From contig JACPNQ010000036.1 of the NCBI GenBank assembly GCA_016185425.1, positions 46,558 through 110,557 on the forward strand: a stretch of 64,000 nucleotides of DNA, in the 5' to 3' direction. Below the pieces are notes generated by a model, which was given only the letters and a program-made list of their open reading frames with translations, was not told the DNA's origin and did no database searches. This stretch comes from Acidobacteriota bacterium. Lineage in GTDB: Bacteria > Acidobacteriota > Terriglobia > Bryobacterales > Bryobacteraceae. This document shows, piece by piece, positions 1 through 7,780 of this stretch; positions within the stretch are counted from its first letter, which is position 1, and every line of letters begins with the position of its first letter. A program made the position numbers and the translations under genes.

Positions 1-289
1 GCCGTGGGTCCACCTGCGGCAACTGGCCCTCGCTGATCGCCGACAGCAGATCCCCCGGCATCTCTTGCAAATCGGAGATGTACACGCTGCCGTGCCGCTG
101 ATGATTCCGCCAGATCCGCCGCGATTCGAAATGGGCGCCCCGCCCGGTCCGCACCTCCGCCCCGTCCAGCCAGTCCAGAATATTCCCGGGAACAATCGGC
201 GCGGGCTGTGCCAACTCCAACGCCGGCGCCGACATGGCCGCGGCCATTCGCTGCCGCAGATGCGCTAGCTGGTCGTGAAGGTTGGACAC
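1..289 (-). CDS. YprB-like ribonuclease H-like nuclease, N-terminal part (runs off left edge)
   Basis: The first 96 codons of a minus-strand gene that continues beyond base 1. Reading starts at a GTG (289); an in-frame TAG nine codons upstream excludes a much earlier start, and the product opens with MSNLHDQLAHLRQRM, a plausible amphipathic N-terminus. Further on, HFESRRIWRNHQRHGS and DLLSAISEGQLP match, from memory, the conserved stretch that precedes the DTETTGL-type catalytic motif in YprB-like RNase H-fold exonucleases (PF13482). The catalytic domain itself lies outside the window, so nuclease activity is inferred from this lead-in only. It has the same orientation as, and lies 63 bp downstream of, the hydroxyacid dehydrogenase gene. 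Confidence 0.6.
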   Translation of the reverse strand, partial: MSNLHDQLAHLRQRMAAAMSAPALELAQPAPIVPGNILDWLDGAEVRTGRGAHFESRRIWRNHQRHGSVYISDLQEMPGDLLSAISEGQLPQVDPR

Positions 290-352
290 CGCGTCATTCG
301 CCTCATCTTCGCCCTATGGCAAATCAGAGTGTAGCACGCGGTGTCCGTAATC

Positions 353-1357
353 TCAGTAACCCTTCTGCTTATCGACTACGTTCAGTAGCGGCTGGCCGTT
401 GACGAACCGGCGGATATTCTCCTGGATCGTACCCACCATGCGAGCGCGGTCGCGGTCAGAACGCCCGGCAATGTGCGGTGTGATCAGCGCGTTATTGAAC
501 TTCCAGAGCGGATGGCCCTGCGGCAGCGGTTCCGGATCGGTCACGTCCACACCCGCTCCGGCCAGCTTCTTCGAATCGAGCGACTTCACCAGGCTCGGCA
601 TATCGTAGATTCCGCCGCGGCTGACGGCGATGAAGTAGCTGTCCTTCTTCATCAGGTCGAACTGCTTCGGCCCCATCATCTTGTGGCTCTTCGGCGTGTG
701 TGGCGCGGAGATGAATACGACATCGGCGAGCGGGACCACTTCGTCGAGCTGGTCCGGCTTCACCACGCGCGAAACGAACGGCGAGAAGGGAATATCTTCC
801 GGATCCACGCCGATCACATTCATTCCGAATGCCCATGCACGCAGTGCAATCTGGCTGCCGATACCGCCAACGCCGATCACTACCGCCGTCTTCCCGCGCA
901 GCTCAATCCCCGGATACGGCCGGGGCTGCCACGTTTCGGTCGCCTTGTGTTGCATGAAGGTGTTGATTCCGCGCGACAGCGTCAGCAGCAGCGCCAGCGC
1001 ATGGTCGGCGATCTCCGGCCCCTGCACGATCTGGTTGTTGGTCAGGACGATGTCGGAATTCTTTAGATCTTCGCCGCCGGAGAGGTGCAGGACCGTTTCC
1101 ACGCCGGCGCTCATGATCTGCGTCCACTTCAGCTTCTTTCCGGCGCGTACGTATTCGGGTTTGATGGTGCCGATAAACGCGTCGGCGTCGGTGATCTCCT
1201 GCATGACGGTGGCCGTCGTGACGGGCACGATCTTCGCTTTGTCGGTGACCGTCTGCAGCTCCGTCAGCATCGCACCTTCCCCCATGAACAGGATCTTTTT
1301 CTGCTGGGCGAAGGCTGTGATGGATAAGCAAAACGCAAGGAACAGTTTGGCGCGCAT
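353..1357 (-). CDS. exported D-2-hydroxyacid dehydrogenase
   Basis: 334 aa, of the NAD-dependent D-2-hydroxyacid dehydrogenase family, which interconverts 2-hydroxy acids and 2-oxo acids. The Rossmann loop GVGGIG is at residues 162-167, and the family's catalytic trio is present: R247 in SRGG, E276 in DPEP and H295 in TPHIAG. The length fits the family. What is odd is the N-terminus: MRAKLFLAFCLSITAFAQ is a clear Sec-type signal peptide, ahead of a catalytic domain that starts around residue 20, so the protein appears to be exported although it needs NAD(P). Substrate cannot be told from sequence. It is the penultimate gene of the long minus-strand run, 49 bp after the TPR gene. Confidence 0.85.
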   Translation of the reverse strand: MRAKLFLAFCLSITAFAQQKKILFMGEGAMLTELQTVTDKAKIVPVTTATVMQEITDADAFIGTIKPEYVRAGKKLKWTQIMSAGVETVLHLSGGEDLKNSDIVLTNNQIVQGPEIADHALALLLTLSRGINTFMQHKATETWQPRPYPGIELRGKTAVVIGVGGIGSQIALRAWAFGMNVIGVDPEDIPFSPFVSRVVKPDQLDEVVPLADVVFISAPHTPKSHKMMGPKQFDLMKKDSYFIAVSRGGIYDMPSLVKSLDSKKLAGAGVDVTDPEPLPQGHPLWKFNNALITPHIAGRSDRDRARMVGTIQENIRRFVNGQPLLNVVDKQKGY

Positions 1358-1406
1358 AGGTGCAACGAATTCTATCGCAGCCGAACGGGGATTGGCGAGT
1401 TTTCCT

Positions 1407-2336
1407 TTACTCTAATCGCACGGCCAGCTTTTGAATTTCCGCCGAATCCGCCGCGCTGGGCCGGTTTCGCCGGGCAAGTTCCAGGAACCGCTTCGCCTCG
1501 GCGCGATCACCCGTCTCCAGGTAAGCCGTCGCCGCATGGACGTACACCATCGCGGCTAAGTTCGTCGCACCCCATATCCTGCGATACACATCCGCCGCCT
1601 GTTTGGCCATCCCCTGCTTCAGATAAACGAAGCCCAGCGTATCGGCGATCATCAGATCCTTTGGCGCCTTCACCGCCGCCTTCTGGGCATAAGACATGGC
1701 GCGGTCCAGATCCTTCTCGCGATCCGCCAGGTAGTACGCCAGATTGTTCAGCGCCACGACATTCTCCGCATCCAGCAGCAGCGTCTGCTCATACAGCGAA
1801 ACCGCGGCCTCCGCCCGCCCAGCCGCGTCGAGCATCATGGCCCGGCTCAGGATGGGCATCACCTCGTTTGGACGAATCTCGCTGGCCCGCCCCCAATACT
1901 TAAGGGCCTGATCGCCGTTCTGCGTCTGCCGGTAAGCCTCCGCGATCCGAACACAGAGGTCAAAGTTCTTCGGATCTTCGTCCAACAGCTTTTCATAAAC
2001 GGCGATGGCCTCATTGGGCTTGCCGGAACGCATCGCCAGGTTCGCCCAGGCGACCTTTAGCTGGGCCAATCCCGGTTGCTTCCGGATCTCGGCATCCAGC
2101 AGCTCCTTCGCGCGCCCATATTCATCTCGCTTCGCATACACCTCGGTCAAACCCAGAAGACCACGTATGTCGGGAGGGTCCTTTTCATACAGACTGCGGA
2201 ATATGGCCTCAGCCTGCTCCAGTTTACCCTCGACGAAGAGCAGGTAGCCGCGTTTGTACTCATCGTCCGCCGGCGGCTGCTGCCCCGCTGCCCCTAATGC
2301 AAGAAAGACGAGAACGCACACCAGCCGCAACAACAT
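1407..2336 (-). CDS. exported tetratricopeptide-repeat protein
   Basis: 309 aa from the ATG at 2336, whose A overlaps the TGA of the ABC-F gene (TGATG). This start is chosen over one 51 nt upstream because it opens directly with a signal peptide (MLLRLVCVLVFLALGAAG, then QQPP). The mature protein is a chain of about eight TPR units, for example GLLGLTEVYAKRDEYGRAKE and NLAYYLADREKDLDRAMSYA, so it probably works as a protein-binding scaffold in the periplasm. Its whole length aligns without large gaps to the last 290 or so residues of the 767-aa TPR lipoprotein at 10944-13247 (shared RIAEAYRQ, ADTLGFVYLK, DLDRA/NLDLA), so the two are paralogues. No specific partner can be named. Confidence 0.85.
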   Translation of the reverse strand: MLLRLVCVLVFLALGAAGQQPPADDEYKRGYLLFVEGKLEQAEAIFRSLYEKDPPDIRGLLGLTEVYAKRDEYGRAKELLDAEIRKQPGLAQLKVAWANLAMRSGKPNEAIAVYEKLLDEDPKNFDLCVRIAEAYRQTQNGDQALKYWGRASEIRPNEVMPILSRAMMLDAAGRAEAAVSLYEQTLLLDAENVVALNNLAYYLADREKDLDRAMSYAQKAAVKAPKDLMIADTLGFVYLKQGMAKQAADVYRRIWGATNLAAMVYVHAATAYLETGDRAEAKRFLELARRNRPSAADSAEIQKLAVRLE

Positions 2337-4264
2337 CAAACCACCTCCGCTAACGCCTCCGCCGCCGTTTCCCACTCGGCCAAACACTGTTCATGCCGGG
2401 CCCGCAGCTCCCCCAACCGCTCCGCCAGCCGCGCCGATTCTTCCGCGCTCGTATAATTCGACAACTTCTCCTCCGTCGCCGATATCTCTGATTCCGCCGA
2501 AGCAATTTCCGTTTCCAACTTCGCCACCCGATCCTGCAATTGTTTCCGCTTTATCGGATTCATCTTCTTTTTCGCAGCCGTCTCCGCTACCGGCGCCGCA
2601 ACAACTGCCACCGGAGCGGGCGCTTGCCGCTGCGCAATCTCGGCGTCCAGCTTCTGCGCCCCGCCACTCTTCCGCCAGATGTACTCCTCGTAGTTCCCCG
2701 GATACACCTCCACCCCGCCGTCCCCGACTTCATATACTTTCGTCGCCAGCTTGTCGATGAAGTAGCGGTCGTGCGAAACGAACACCACCGTCCCCGTATA
2801 CGACTCCAGCGCATGAAGCAAAATGTCTTTTGCCCGCATGTCCAGGTGGTTCGTCGGCTCGTCCAACAAAATGAAATTGGACGGGCGCAGCATCATCTTG
2901 CAAAGCGCATAACGGTTCCGCTCACCGCCGCTCAGCACGCCGATGCGCTTAAACACATCGTCCTCGCTAAACAGAAAGCACCCGAGCAAACTCCGCAGCT
3001 CCGTCTGCGTCTTCAACCCCGCGAGCCCCGTCAGATCGTCCAACATCCGCGCTTCCGGGTCCAATTCCTTGTACTGGTCCTGCGCAAAATAGTCGAGATC
3101 GACGTTGTGCCCCAACACATACTCGCCGCGAGTCAACGGCTCCGTCCCCGCTAATAGCTTGATCAGCGTCGACTTCCCCGCCCCGTTATGTCCAACAAGC
3201 GCAATTCGTTCCCCGCGCTCAATCGTGAAATTCACGTTCGCGAAAACGCGCTTCTCGCCATAAGATTTCGCTACACCGTGAAATTCCGCCACGTTGCGGC
3301 CGGACGGCTTCGGTTGCGGAAAGGAGAAATGAATCGTCTTCTCTTCCACCGGAATCTCGATCCGCTCGATCTTCTCCAACTCCTTGATCCGGCTCTGCAC
3401 CTGCTTTGCCTTCGTCGCCTGGTAGCGGAAGCGATTGATAAACGCCTCCAACTGCTCAATGCGCTCCCGTTGATTCCGGTAGGCCGACTCCAATTGCTCC
3501 CGCCGCTCCGTCTTTTGCTGCAGAAACTTCTCGTAGTTCCCACTGTAAAAGTGCATTCCCTTGTTCCAGATCTCAACGATCCGCTTCACCGTTGTATCCA
3601 GGAAATAGCGGTCGTGCGAAATCATTACATAAGCGAACGGATAGTTAACCAGGTAATCTTCCAGCCAGTTGCGCGCCTCTAAATCCAGATGGTTTGTCGG
3701 TTCGTCCAACAGCAGCAGGTTCGGCTTTTCCAAAAGCAGCTTCCCCAGTGCGATTCGCATCTGCCAGCCGCCGGAAAACTCTTCCGTATACCGGTTCCAG
3801 TCTTCTTTCGCGAATCCCAGGCCGTCCAACACCATCCCTACTTGCGACTCAATCGAGTACCCATCGCGCGCCGTGAACTGGTTTTCCAAGTGGTGGAACC
3901 GGTCCGCCACCGCCGCGTACTCCAGGCTATTCGGGTCCAGCTCCGGCATCTGGTGCGTCAAAGACTCCATCTCGCGCTCCATCGCGCGCACATCGTCGAA
4001 CACACTCATGCACTCGGCAAACACCGTCCGCCCTCGCAGCGAAAGCCCGTCCTGCGGCAGGTAGCCGATGCTCATACCCTTCGTGAAACTGATATTGCCG
4101 TAGTCGAGCTCTTCCGCTCCCGACAAAACCTTCAGAAGGGTCGTCTTCCCCGTGCCATTCCCGCCGACAAGCCCCGTTTTCTCCTGCGGCGTCACCAACC
4201 AGGTGACGTTCTCAAACAACAATTTCGGGCCGAATCGTTTGCCGGCGTCGTTAAGCGAAATCAT
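2336..4264 (-). CDS. ABC-F family ATPase, two ABC domains
   Basis: 642 aa, cytosolic, with no membrane segments. ABC domain 1 has Walker A GGNGTGKTT (about residues 34-42), signature FSGGWQMRIALGK and Walker B LLLLDEPTNHLD. Domain 2 has GHNGAGKST, LSGGERNRYALCK and FILLDEPTNHLD. The two are joined by a charged linker rich in QLEAFINRFRYQATKAKQ, the P-site-tRNA-interaction motif region, and followed by a C-terminal coiled coil of about 80 residues (RVAKLETEIASAESEI). This is the layout of Uup/YheS/EttA-type translation factors, which act on the ribosome rather than in transport. A resistance role cannot be argued from sequence. Its ATG overlaps the stop of the D-aminoacylase gene (ATGA), and its own stop overlaps the start of the TPR gene. 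Confidence 0.9.
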   Translation of the reverse strand: MISLNDAGKRFGPKLLFENVTWLVTPQEKTGLVGGNGTGKTTLLKVLSGAEELDYGNISFTKGMSIGYLPQDGLSLRGRTVFAECMSVFDDVRAMEREMESLTHQMPELDPNSLEYAAVADRFHHLENQFTARDGYSIESQVGMVLDGLGFAKEDWNRYTEEFSGGWQMRIALGKLLLEKPNLLLLDEPTNHLDLEARNWLEDYLVNYPFAYVMISHDRYFLDTTVKRIVEIWNKGMHFYSGNYEKFLQQKTERREQLESAYRNQRERIEQLEAFINRFRYQATKAKQVQSRIKELEKIERIEIPVEEKTIHFSFPQPKPSGRNVAEFHGVAKSYGEKRVFANVNFTIERGERIALVGHNGAGKSTLIKLLAGTEPLTRGEYVLGHNVDLDYFAQDQYKELDPEARMLDDLTGLAGLKTQTELRSLLGCFLFSEDDVFKRIGVLSGGERNRYALCKMMLRPSNFILLDEPTNHLDMRAKDILLHALESYTGTVVFVSHDRYFIDKLATKVYEVGDGGVEVYPGNYEEYIWRKSGGAQKLDAEIAQRQAPAPVAVVAAPVAETAAKKKMNPIKRKQLQDRVAKLETEIASAESEISATEEKLSNYTSAEESARLAERLGELRARHEQCLAEWETAAEALAEVV

Positions 4265-5817
4265 TCTGCTTTGTGGCGTAGAATCCGGCCCGGCCGGACC
4301 TCGTTCAATTTCCCTTCGCTGACAACGGCCTGCCCGTTCACAAGCACGTAGTCGAATCCTTCCGTGTAGTGGTGCGGGTCCTGGTAGGTCGACACGTCCT
4401 TCACCCTCGCCGGATCGAACACCAGCACATCGGCCGCATAGCCTTCCCGCAGCAGCCCGCGGTCCATGAACCGGAATGTCCGCGCCGGCAGCGACGTCAT
4501 CCGCCGCACCGCGTCCTCTAGCGTCAGCGTCCCCCGGTTCCGCACGAACTCCGCCAGCACCCGCGCGTTGGTTCCATAACTCCTTGGATGCGGCATCCCC
4601 GACCCAAACTCGCGAATACCGCCATCGCTCGCAATCGCCGTGTTCGGATAGCGCAGGATCCGCTCGACATCTTCCATCCCCATCGAGTGGTACACCATCT
4701 GCGCCCCCCCCTTGACGATCATGCCGAGAATCGTCTCAATCTCGTTATCCACCGTCGCCGCGCGCCCGGCGCCCTTGTTGATCTCGGAAATATTCTTTCC
4801 GTTGTAAGAAGCGTCTGGTCCGTAGTTTGCCACTATCGCGTACGAATAGTCCTTGTGCCCCAACTCGGCCAGCCGCTGCTTCATCTCCGCCGCCACGCGC
4901 CTCCGCGTCTCCGGGCTGGCCAGCCGTTCCTCAATCGCCTTCTGTCCGTCGGCCAGCGCCCAGCTCGGCAGCGTAATGCCGAGATTGGTGGAGGAATGAT
5001 CGTACGGATACTGGTCCACCACAACGTCAACGCCCTGTTTCCGGAAGTTCTCCACCAGCGCGATCGTCTCTTTGCTGAACCCCCAGATACGCGGTGTGTC
5101 GATCTTGAAGTGGCTGATCTCCACGCGCAGACCAGCCTCCCGGCCCACCGTCACCGCCTCGGTAATCGCCTCTTTCACCTTGTCGCCTTCATCGCGCATG
5201 TGGCTCGCATAAACAGCGTTGTATTTGCTCGCCGCCTTCGCCAGAGCCACCACTTCGCGGGTGTCGGAGAACGTGCCGGGGACGTAGATCAGTCCGGTCG
5301 AAAAGCCCACCGCGCCGTCCTGCATCGCCTTGTCCACCAAGGCCTGCATTTTGACGATCTCCTCATCTGTCGCCAGCCGGTTCGCCGTTCCCATCACCTC
5401 GCGCCGCACCGAATTGTGCCCGATCAGCGTCGCCAGGTTCAGCCCAAGCTTGATCTTCTCCAGCTTTTCAAACCACTCCTTCAGATCTACGCGCGACCCC
5501 CCGCAGTTACCGGTGACGATCGTTGTGACGCCATCCAAAATGTAGTTGGCGCCCATCGGATTCAGCTCCACGGCGCCTTCAACATGCGTATGCACATCGA
5601 TGAATCCTGGCGTTACAACGCGGCCGGCGGCATCGATCGTGCGGTCTGCCGATTTTGAGGCCAGATTACCGATCGCGGCAATCCGTCCGTCCTTCAACCC
5701 AACGTCGGCGCGGTACCAGGGGTTTCCCGTGCCATCGATCACCCGGCCATTCCGGATGAGCACGTCATAGTCCGCGGCCGACACCGCCATCGCCAAAAGA
5801 AAAAGTAGGAGTTTCAC
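4261..5817 (-). CDS. exported D-aminoacylase / N-acyl-D-amino-acid deacylase
   Basis: 518 aa amidohydrolase-superfamily enzyme that would hydrolyse N-acyl-D-amino acids to the free D-amino acid. A GTG start (5817) overlaps the accD stop by 4 nt (GTGA). Residues 1-14 (MKLLLFLLAMAVSA) form a short signal peptide; then comes the typical DYDVLIRNGRVIDGTG opening. The metal-binding DVHTH is at 74-78 (H76, H78), followed by GNCGGS (C105), which matches the bridging-cysteine region of D-aminoacylases, and SHMRDEGD further on. The C-terminus has the usual small beta-domain (DVLVFDPARVKD). Export suggests a scavenging role for D-amino-acid conjugates. An enolase-superfamily acylamino-acid racemase homologue lies 15 kb upstream on the same strand. 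Confidence 0.87.
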   Translation of the reverse strand: MKLLLFLLAMAVSAADYDVLIRNGRVIDGTGNPWYRADVGLKDGRIAAIGNLASKSADRTIDAAGRVVTPGFIDVHTHVEGAVELNPMGANYILDGVTTIVTGNCGGSRVDLKEWFEKLEKIKLGLNLATLIGHNSVRREVMGTANRLATDEEIVKMQALVDKAMQDGAVGFSTGLIYVPGTFSDTREVVALAKAASKYNAVYASHMRDEGDKVKEAITEAVTVGREAGLRVEISHFKIDTPRIWGFSKETIALVENFRKQGVDVVVDQYPYDHSSTNLGITLPSWALADGQKAIEERLASPETRRRVAAEMKQRLAELGHKDYSYAIVANYGPDASYNGKNISEINKGAGRAATVDNEIETILGMIVKGGAQMVYHSMGMEDVERILRYPNTAIASDGGIREFGSGMPHPRSYGTNARVLAEFVRNRGTLTLEDAVRRMTSLPARTFRFMDRGLLREGYAADVLVFDPARVKDVSTYQDPHHYTEGFDYVLVNGQAVVSEGKLNEVRPGRILRHKAE

Positions 5818-6671
5818 TTTACCGGTCCACTGAAGAATTCGAACGCCTGCGCCAGGTACTGCCGCATGTCCGAACGTGGGACCACCGCATCGAGAAAGCC
5901 GTGCTTCACCAGGAATTCGCTGCGCTGAAAACCTTCCGGCAGCTTTTGCCGGATCGTCTGCTCAATCACGCGCGGACCGGCGAATCCGATGAGCGCGCCC
6001 GGCTCGCCGATGTTCAAGTCGCCCAGCATCGCAAAGCTCGCGGTCACGCCGCCCGTCGTCGGATCCGTCAGCACGCTGATATACGGCAGCTTCGCTTCGT
6101 CGAGCTTCATCAGCCCGGCCGAGATCTTCGCCATCTGCATCAGGCTCACCGCGCCCTCCTGCATCCGCGCGCCTCCCGACGCCGAAACGACAACCAACGG
6201 GCATTTCTCCGCCAGACAGCGGTCGATGGCGCGTGCAATCGTTTCACCCACCACCGCACCCATGCTGCCGCCGACAAACCGCAAGTTGAGCGCGCAGATC
6301 TGCACGCGCCGCCCGTGCAGTTTTCCGGCCGCCGCGATCACCGCATCGGCAAACCCCGTATTATTCCGCATCGAAGCCAGCCGCTCTTTGTACGGTTTCG
6401 AATCCACGAAATCCAGTGGATCGGTCGAACGCAGCCCGCGGTCGAACTCCTCGTACTCACCCTCGTCGAAGAGCATCTTCAACCGCTCTTCCACCTCCAG
6501 CTTGAAGTGGAACCCGCACTTCGGGCACACCTGCTGCGCCTCGTCCAGTTCCTTCTTCCAGATAATCTGTCCGCAGCCGTCGCACTTCTCCCACAGACCT
6601 TCGGTCTTTACACGGCGTTCTTCATCGGGAATTGGGGTTACACTAGGGGCTTTCCTGTTCCACCAGGCCAT
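5814..6671 (-). CDS. accD: acetyl-CoA carboxylase carboxyltransferase subunit beta
   Basis: 285 aa. AccD joins AccA to form the carboxyltransferase that moves CO2 from carboxybiotin to acetyl-CoA, making malonyl-CoA for fatty-acid synthesis. The N-terminal four-cysteine zinc ribbon is intact (C30, C33, C49, C52), followed by the crotonase-like core with SASGGARMQEGAVSLMQM and the glycine-rich TDPTTGGVTASFAMLGD. Length is normal for the family. The ATG at 6671 gives the conserved short opening MAWWNR. accA is not in the window. The gene is 15 bp downstream of rlmH and overlaps the D-aminoacylase gene, so a housekeeping gene is co-transcribed with secreted catabolic functions. Confidence 0.96.
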   Translation of the reverse strand: MAWWNRKAPSVTPIPDEERRVKTEGLWEKCDGCGQIIWKKELDEAQQVCPKCGFHFKLEVEERLKMLFDEGEYEEFDRGLRSTDPLDFVDSKPYKERLASMRNNTGFADAVIAAAGKLHGRRVQICALNLRFVGGSMGAVVGETIARAIDRCLAEKCPLVVVSASGGARMQEGAVSLMQMAKISAGLMKLDEAKLPYISVLTDPTTGGVTASFAMLGDLNIGEPGALIGFAGPRVIEQTIRQKLPEGFQRSEFLVKHGFLDAVVPRSDMRQYLAQAFEFFSGPVK

Positions 6672-6686
6672 ACACTCCAGTATCGC

Positions 6687-7106
6687 CTATCGTACGTAAG
6701 GATGATTTTTTAGAATCGCGAATCCCCTATAAATCTGCTCGGCCAGCATCGCTCGCGCCAGTTCGTGCGGCCACGTCATCCGCCCCAGGGACAGCAACAG
6801 GTCAGCCCGCGTCCGCTGCTCCGCCGTCAGCCCATCGTGTCCCCCGATCAGGAACACAAGGTCTTGCCCCTGCATCGCCGCCCCGTCCAAAATCTTCGCA
6901 AACCCGCTTGAGTCGATTTCCTTCCCTAGCGGATCCAGGAGGATCTTCCTGGCTGCCGGATGCCGCGAGAAAACATCGAATTTCGCGGGATTGATCTCCC
7001 GCATCTCGCACGGCGTAAAATGCGCGGCCCGTCCGACAAAATCGGCCGCGATGGCGTTTGCGTGCGCATCCTTCGCCCGCCCGATGTAGTAAAGAAAGAT
7101 CTTCAC
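6687..7106 (-). CDS. rlmH: 23S rRNA (pseudouridine1915-N3)-methyltransferase RlmH
   Basis: 139 aa SPOUT-class, knotted methyltransferase that modifies pseudouridine 1915 of 23S rRNA in helix 69. Family marks are LIGGHDGLTAEQR and, at the C-terminal knot, LSLGRMTWPHELARAMLAEQIYRGFAILKNHPY. It is slightly shorter than the usual 155-160 residues, ending YVR. The start is a GTG at 7106 directly after the TAG of the upstream protease gene, with no gap, so translation is probably coupled to it. The usual neighbour rsfS is not in the window. Confidence 0.93.
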   Translation of the reverse strand: MKIFLYYIGRAKDAHANAIAADFVGRAAHFTPCEMREINPAKFDVFSRHPAARKILLDPLGKEIDSSGFAKILDGAAMQGQDLVFLIGGHDGLTAEQRTRADLLLSLGRMTWPHELARAMLAEQIYRGFAILKNHPYVR

Positions 7107-7772
7107 CTACATCCAGTATTCCCATTTACCCGTCGCGATGGTATAGGCCGACAGGCAAAGATTGGTCACTCCGTGCGCCAGGATGCAGTCACCCAGCCGC
7201 TTTGTCCGGATTGCCCAATAGTTGTACGCCGCGCCCGCCACAATTCCCACTTCCCAAAATGGCCCGTGCTCGGACCCGAACAACACCGCCGTTACCCAGA
7301 ACGCATGGTGCGCATACCGCCCAAACGGCACTTTCTCGAAGTCCGGATTGTCCAACCACCGCATCAGCCATCCGCGCCAGAACAGCTCCTCGACAATCGG
7401 TACAAGCAGCGCGGCGCGCATCGTGCGAAATGCCAGTACCAGCGGTGATCGCAAATCGTCCGCCGGAATCGAACTCGAAACCGCCCCGGTGATCGAATTC
7501 GTAAACAACCAGTGGCTCCGGTAACCGGGGAACAAGGTGTCCGGTAAAATCCACAACACGAATATAGCCACGCCAAACAGCACCGTCATCATGGGCGTCG
7601 CCAAACGGAAATCCAGCACCGGCCGCGAGAGGAACCAGATCGCCGCCGTCAGGACCGCAACGCGCACCACCTGTTCAATGGGCCCCGGTAACGGATTGTA
7701 CGGCTGCAAGACAAGAAACAGGAGGAAGACTGCGAACGGCAGCACGTAGGGAACGGAAGGATGTCGAAGCAT
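7107..7772 (-). CDS. CPBP-family (CAAX-type) intramembrane protease, exosortase-associated type
   Basis: 221 aa polytopic membrane protein. The glutamic-protease motif EELFWRGWL gives E128, E129 and R133; further motifs are SEHGPFWEVG (H169) and AHGVTN (H200). Hydrophobic segments lie at about 9-25, 36-50, 60-75, 110-126, 155-167 and 175-187. The pattern matches the CAAX prenyl-protease-related group (TIGR03008) that, from memory, is often found with exosortase/PEP-CTERM sorting systems. No exosortase or PEP-CTERM substrate is visible here, although TPR lipoproteins, another common companion, are. The proteolytic substrate is unknown. It ends flush with the rlmH start and begins 8 bp after the di-heme gene. 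Confidence 0.8.
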   Translation of the reverse strand: MLRHPSVPYVLPFAVFLLFLVLQPYNPLPGPIEQVVRVAVLTAAIWFLSRPVLDFRLATPMMTVLFGVAIFVLWILPDTLFPGYRSHWLFTNSITGAVSSSIPADDLRSPLVLAFRTMRAALLVPIVEELFWRGWLMRWLDNPDFEKVPFGRYAHHAFWVTAVLFGSEHGPFWEVGIVAGAAYNYWAIRTKRLGDCILAHGVTNLCLSAYTIATGKWEYWM

Positions 7773-7780
7773 AGTTGGGT

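Noticed and set aside
2336..4264. ABC-F protein as an antibiotic-resistance factor
   Set aside because: The sequence fits housekeeping Uup/YheS-type proteins; no attenuator leader or resistance context is seen.
4588..5658. A 356-codon plus-strand frame
   Set aside because: Antisense to the D-aminoacylase gene with intact active site; no signal, no domain.
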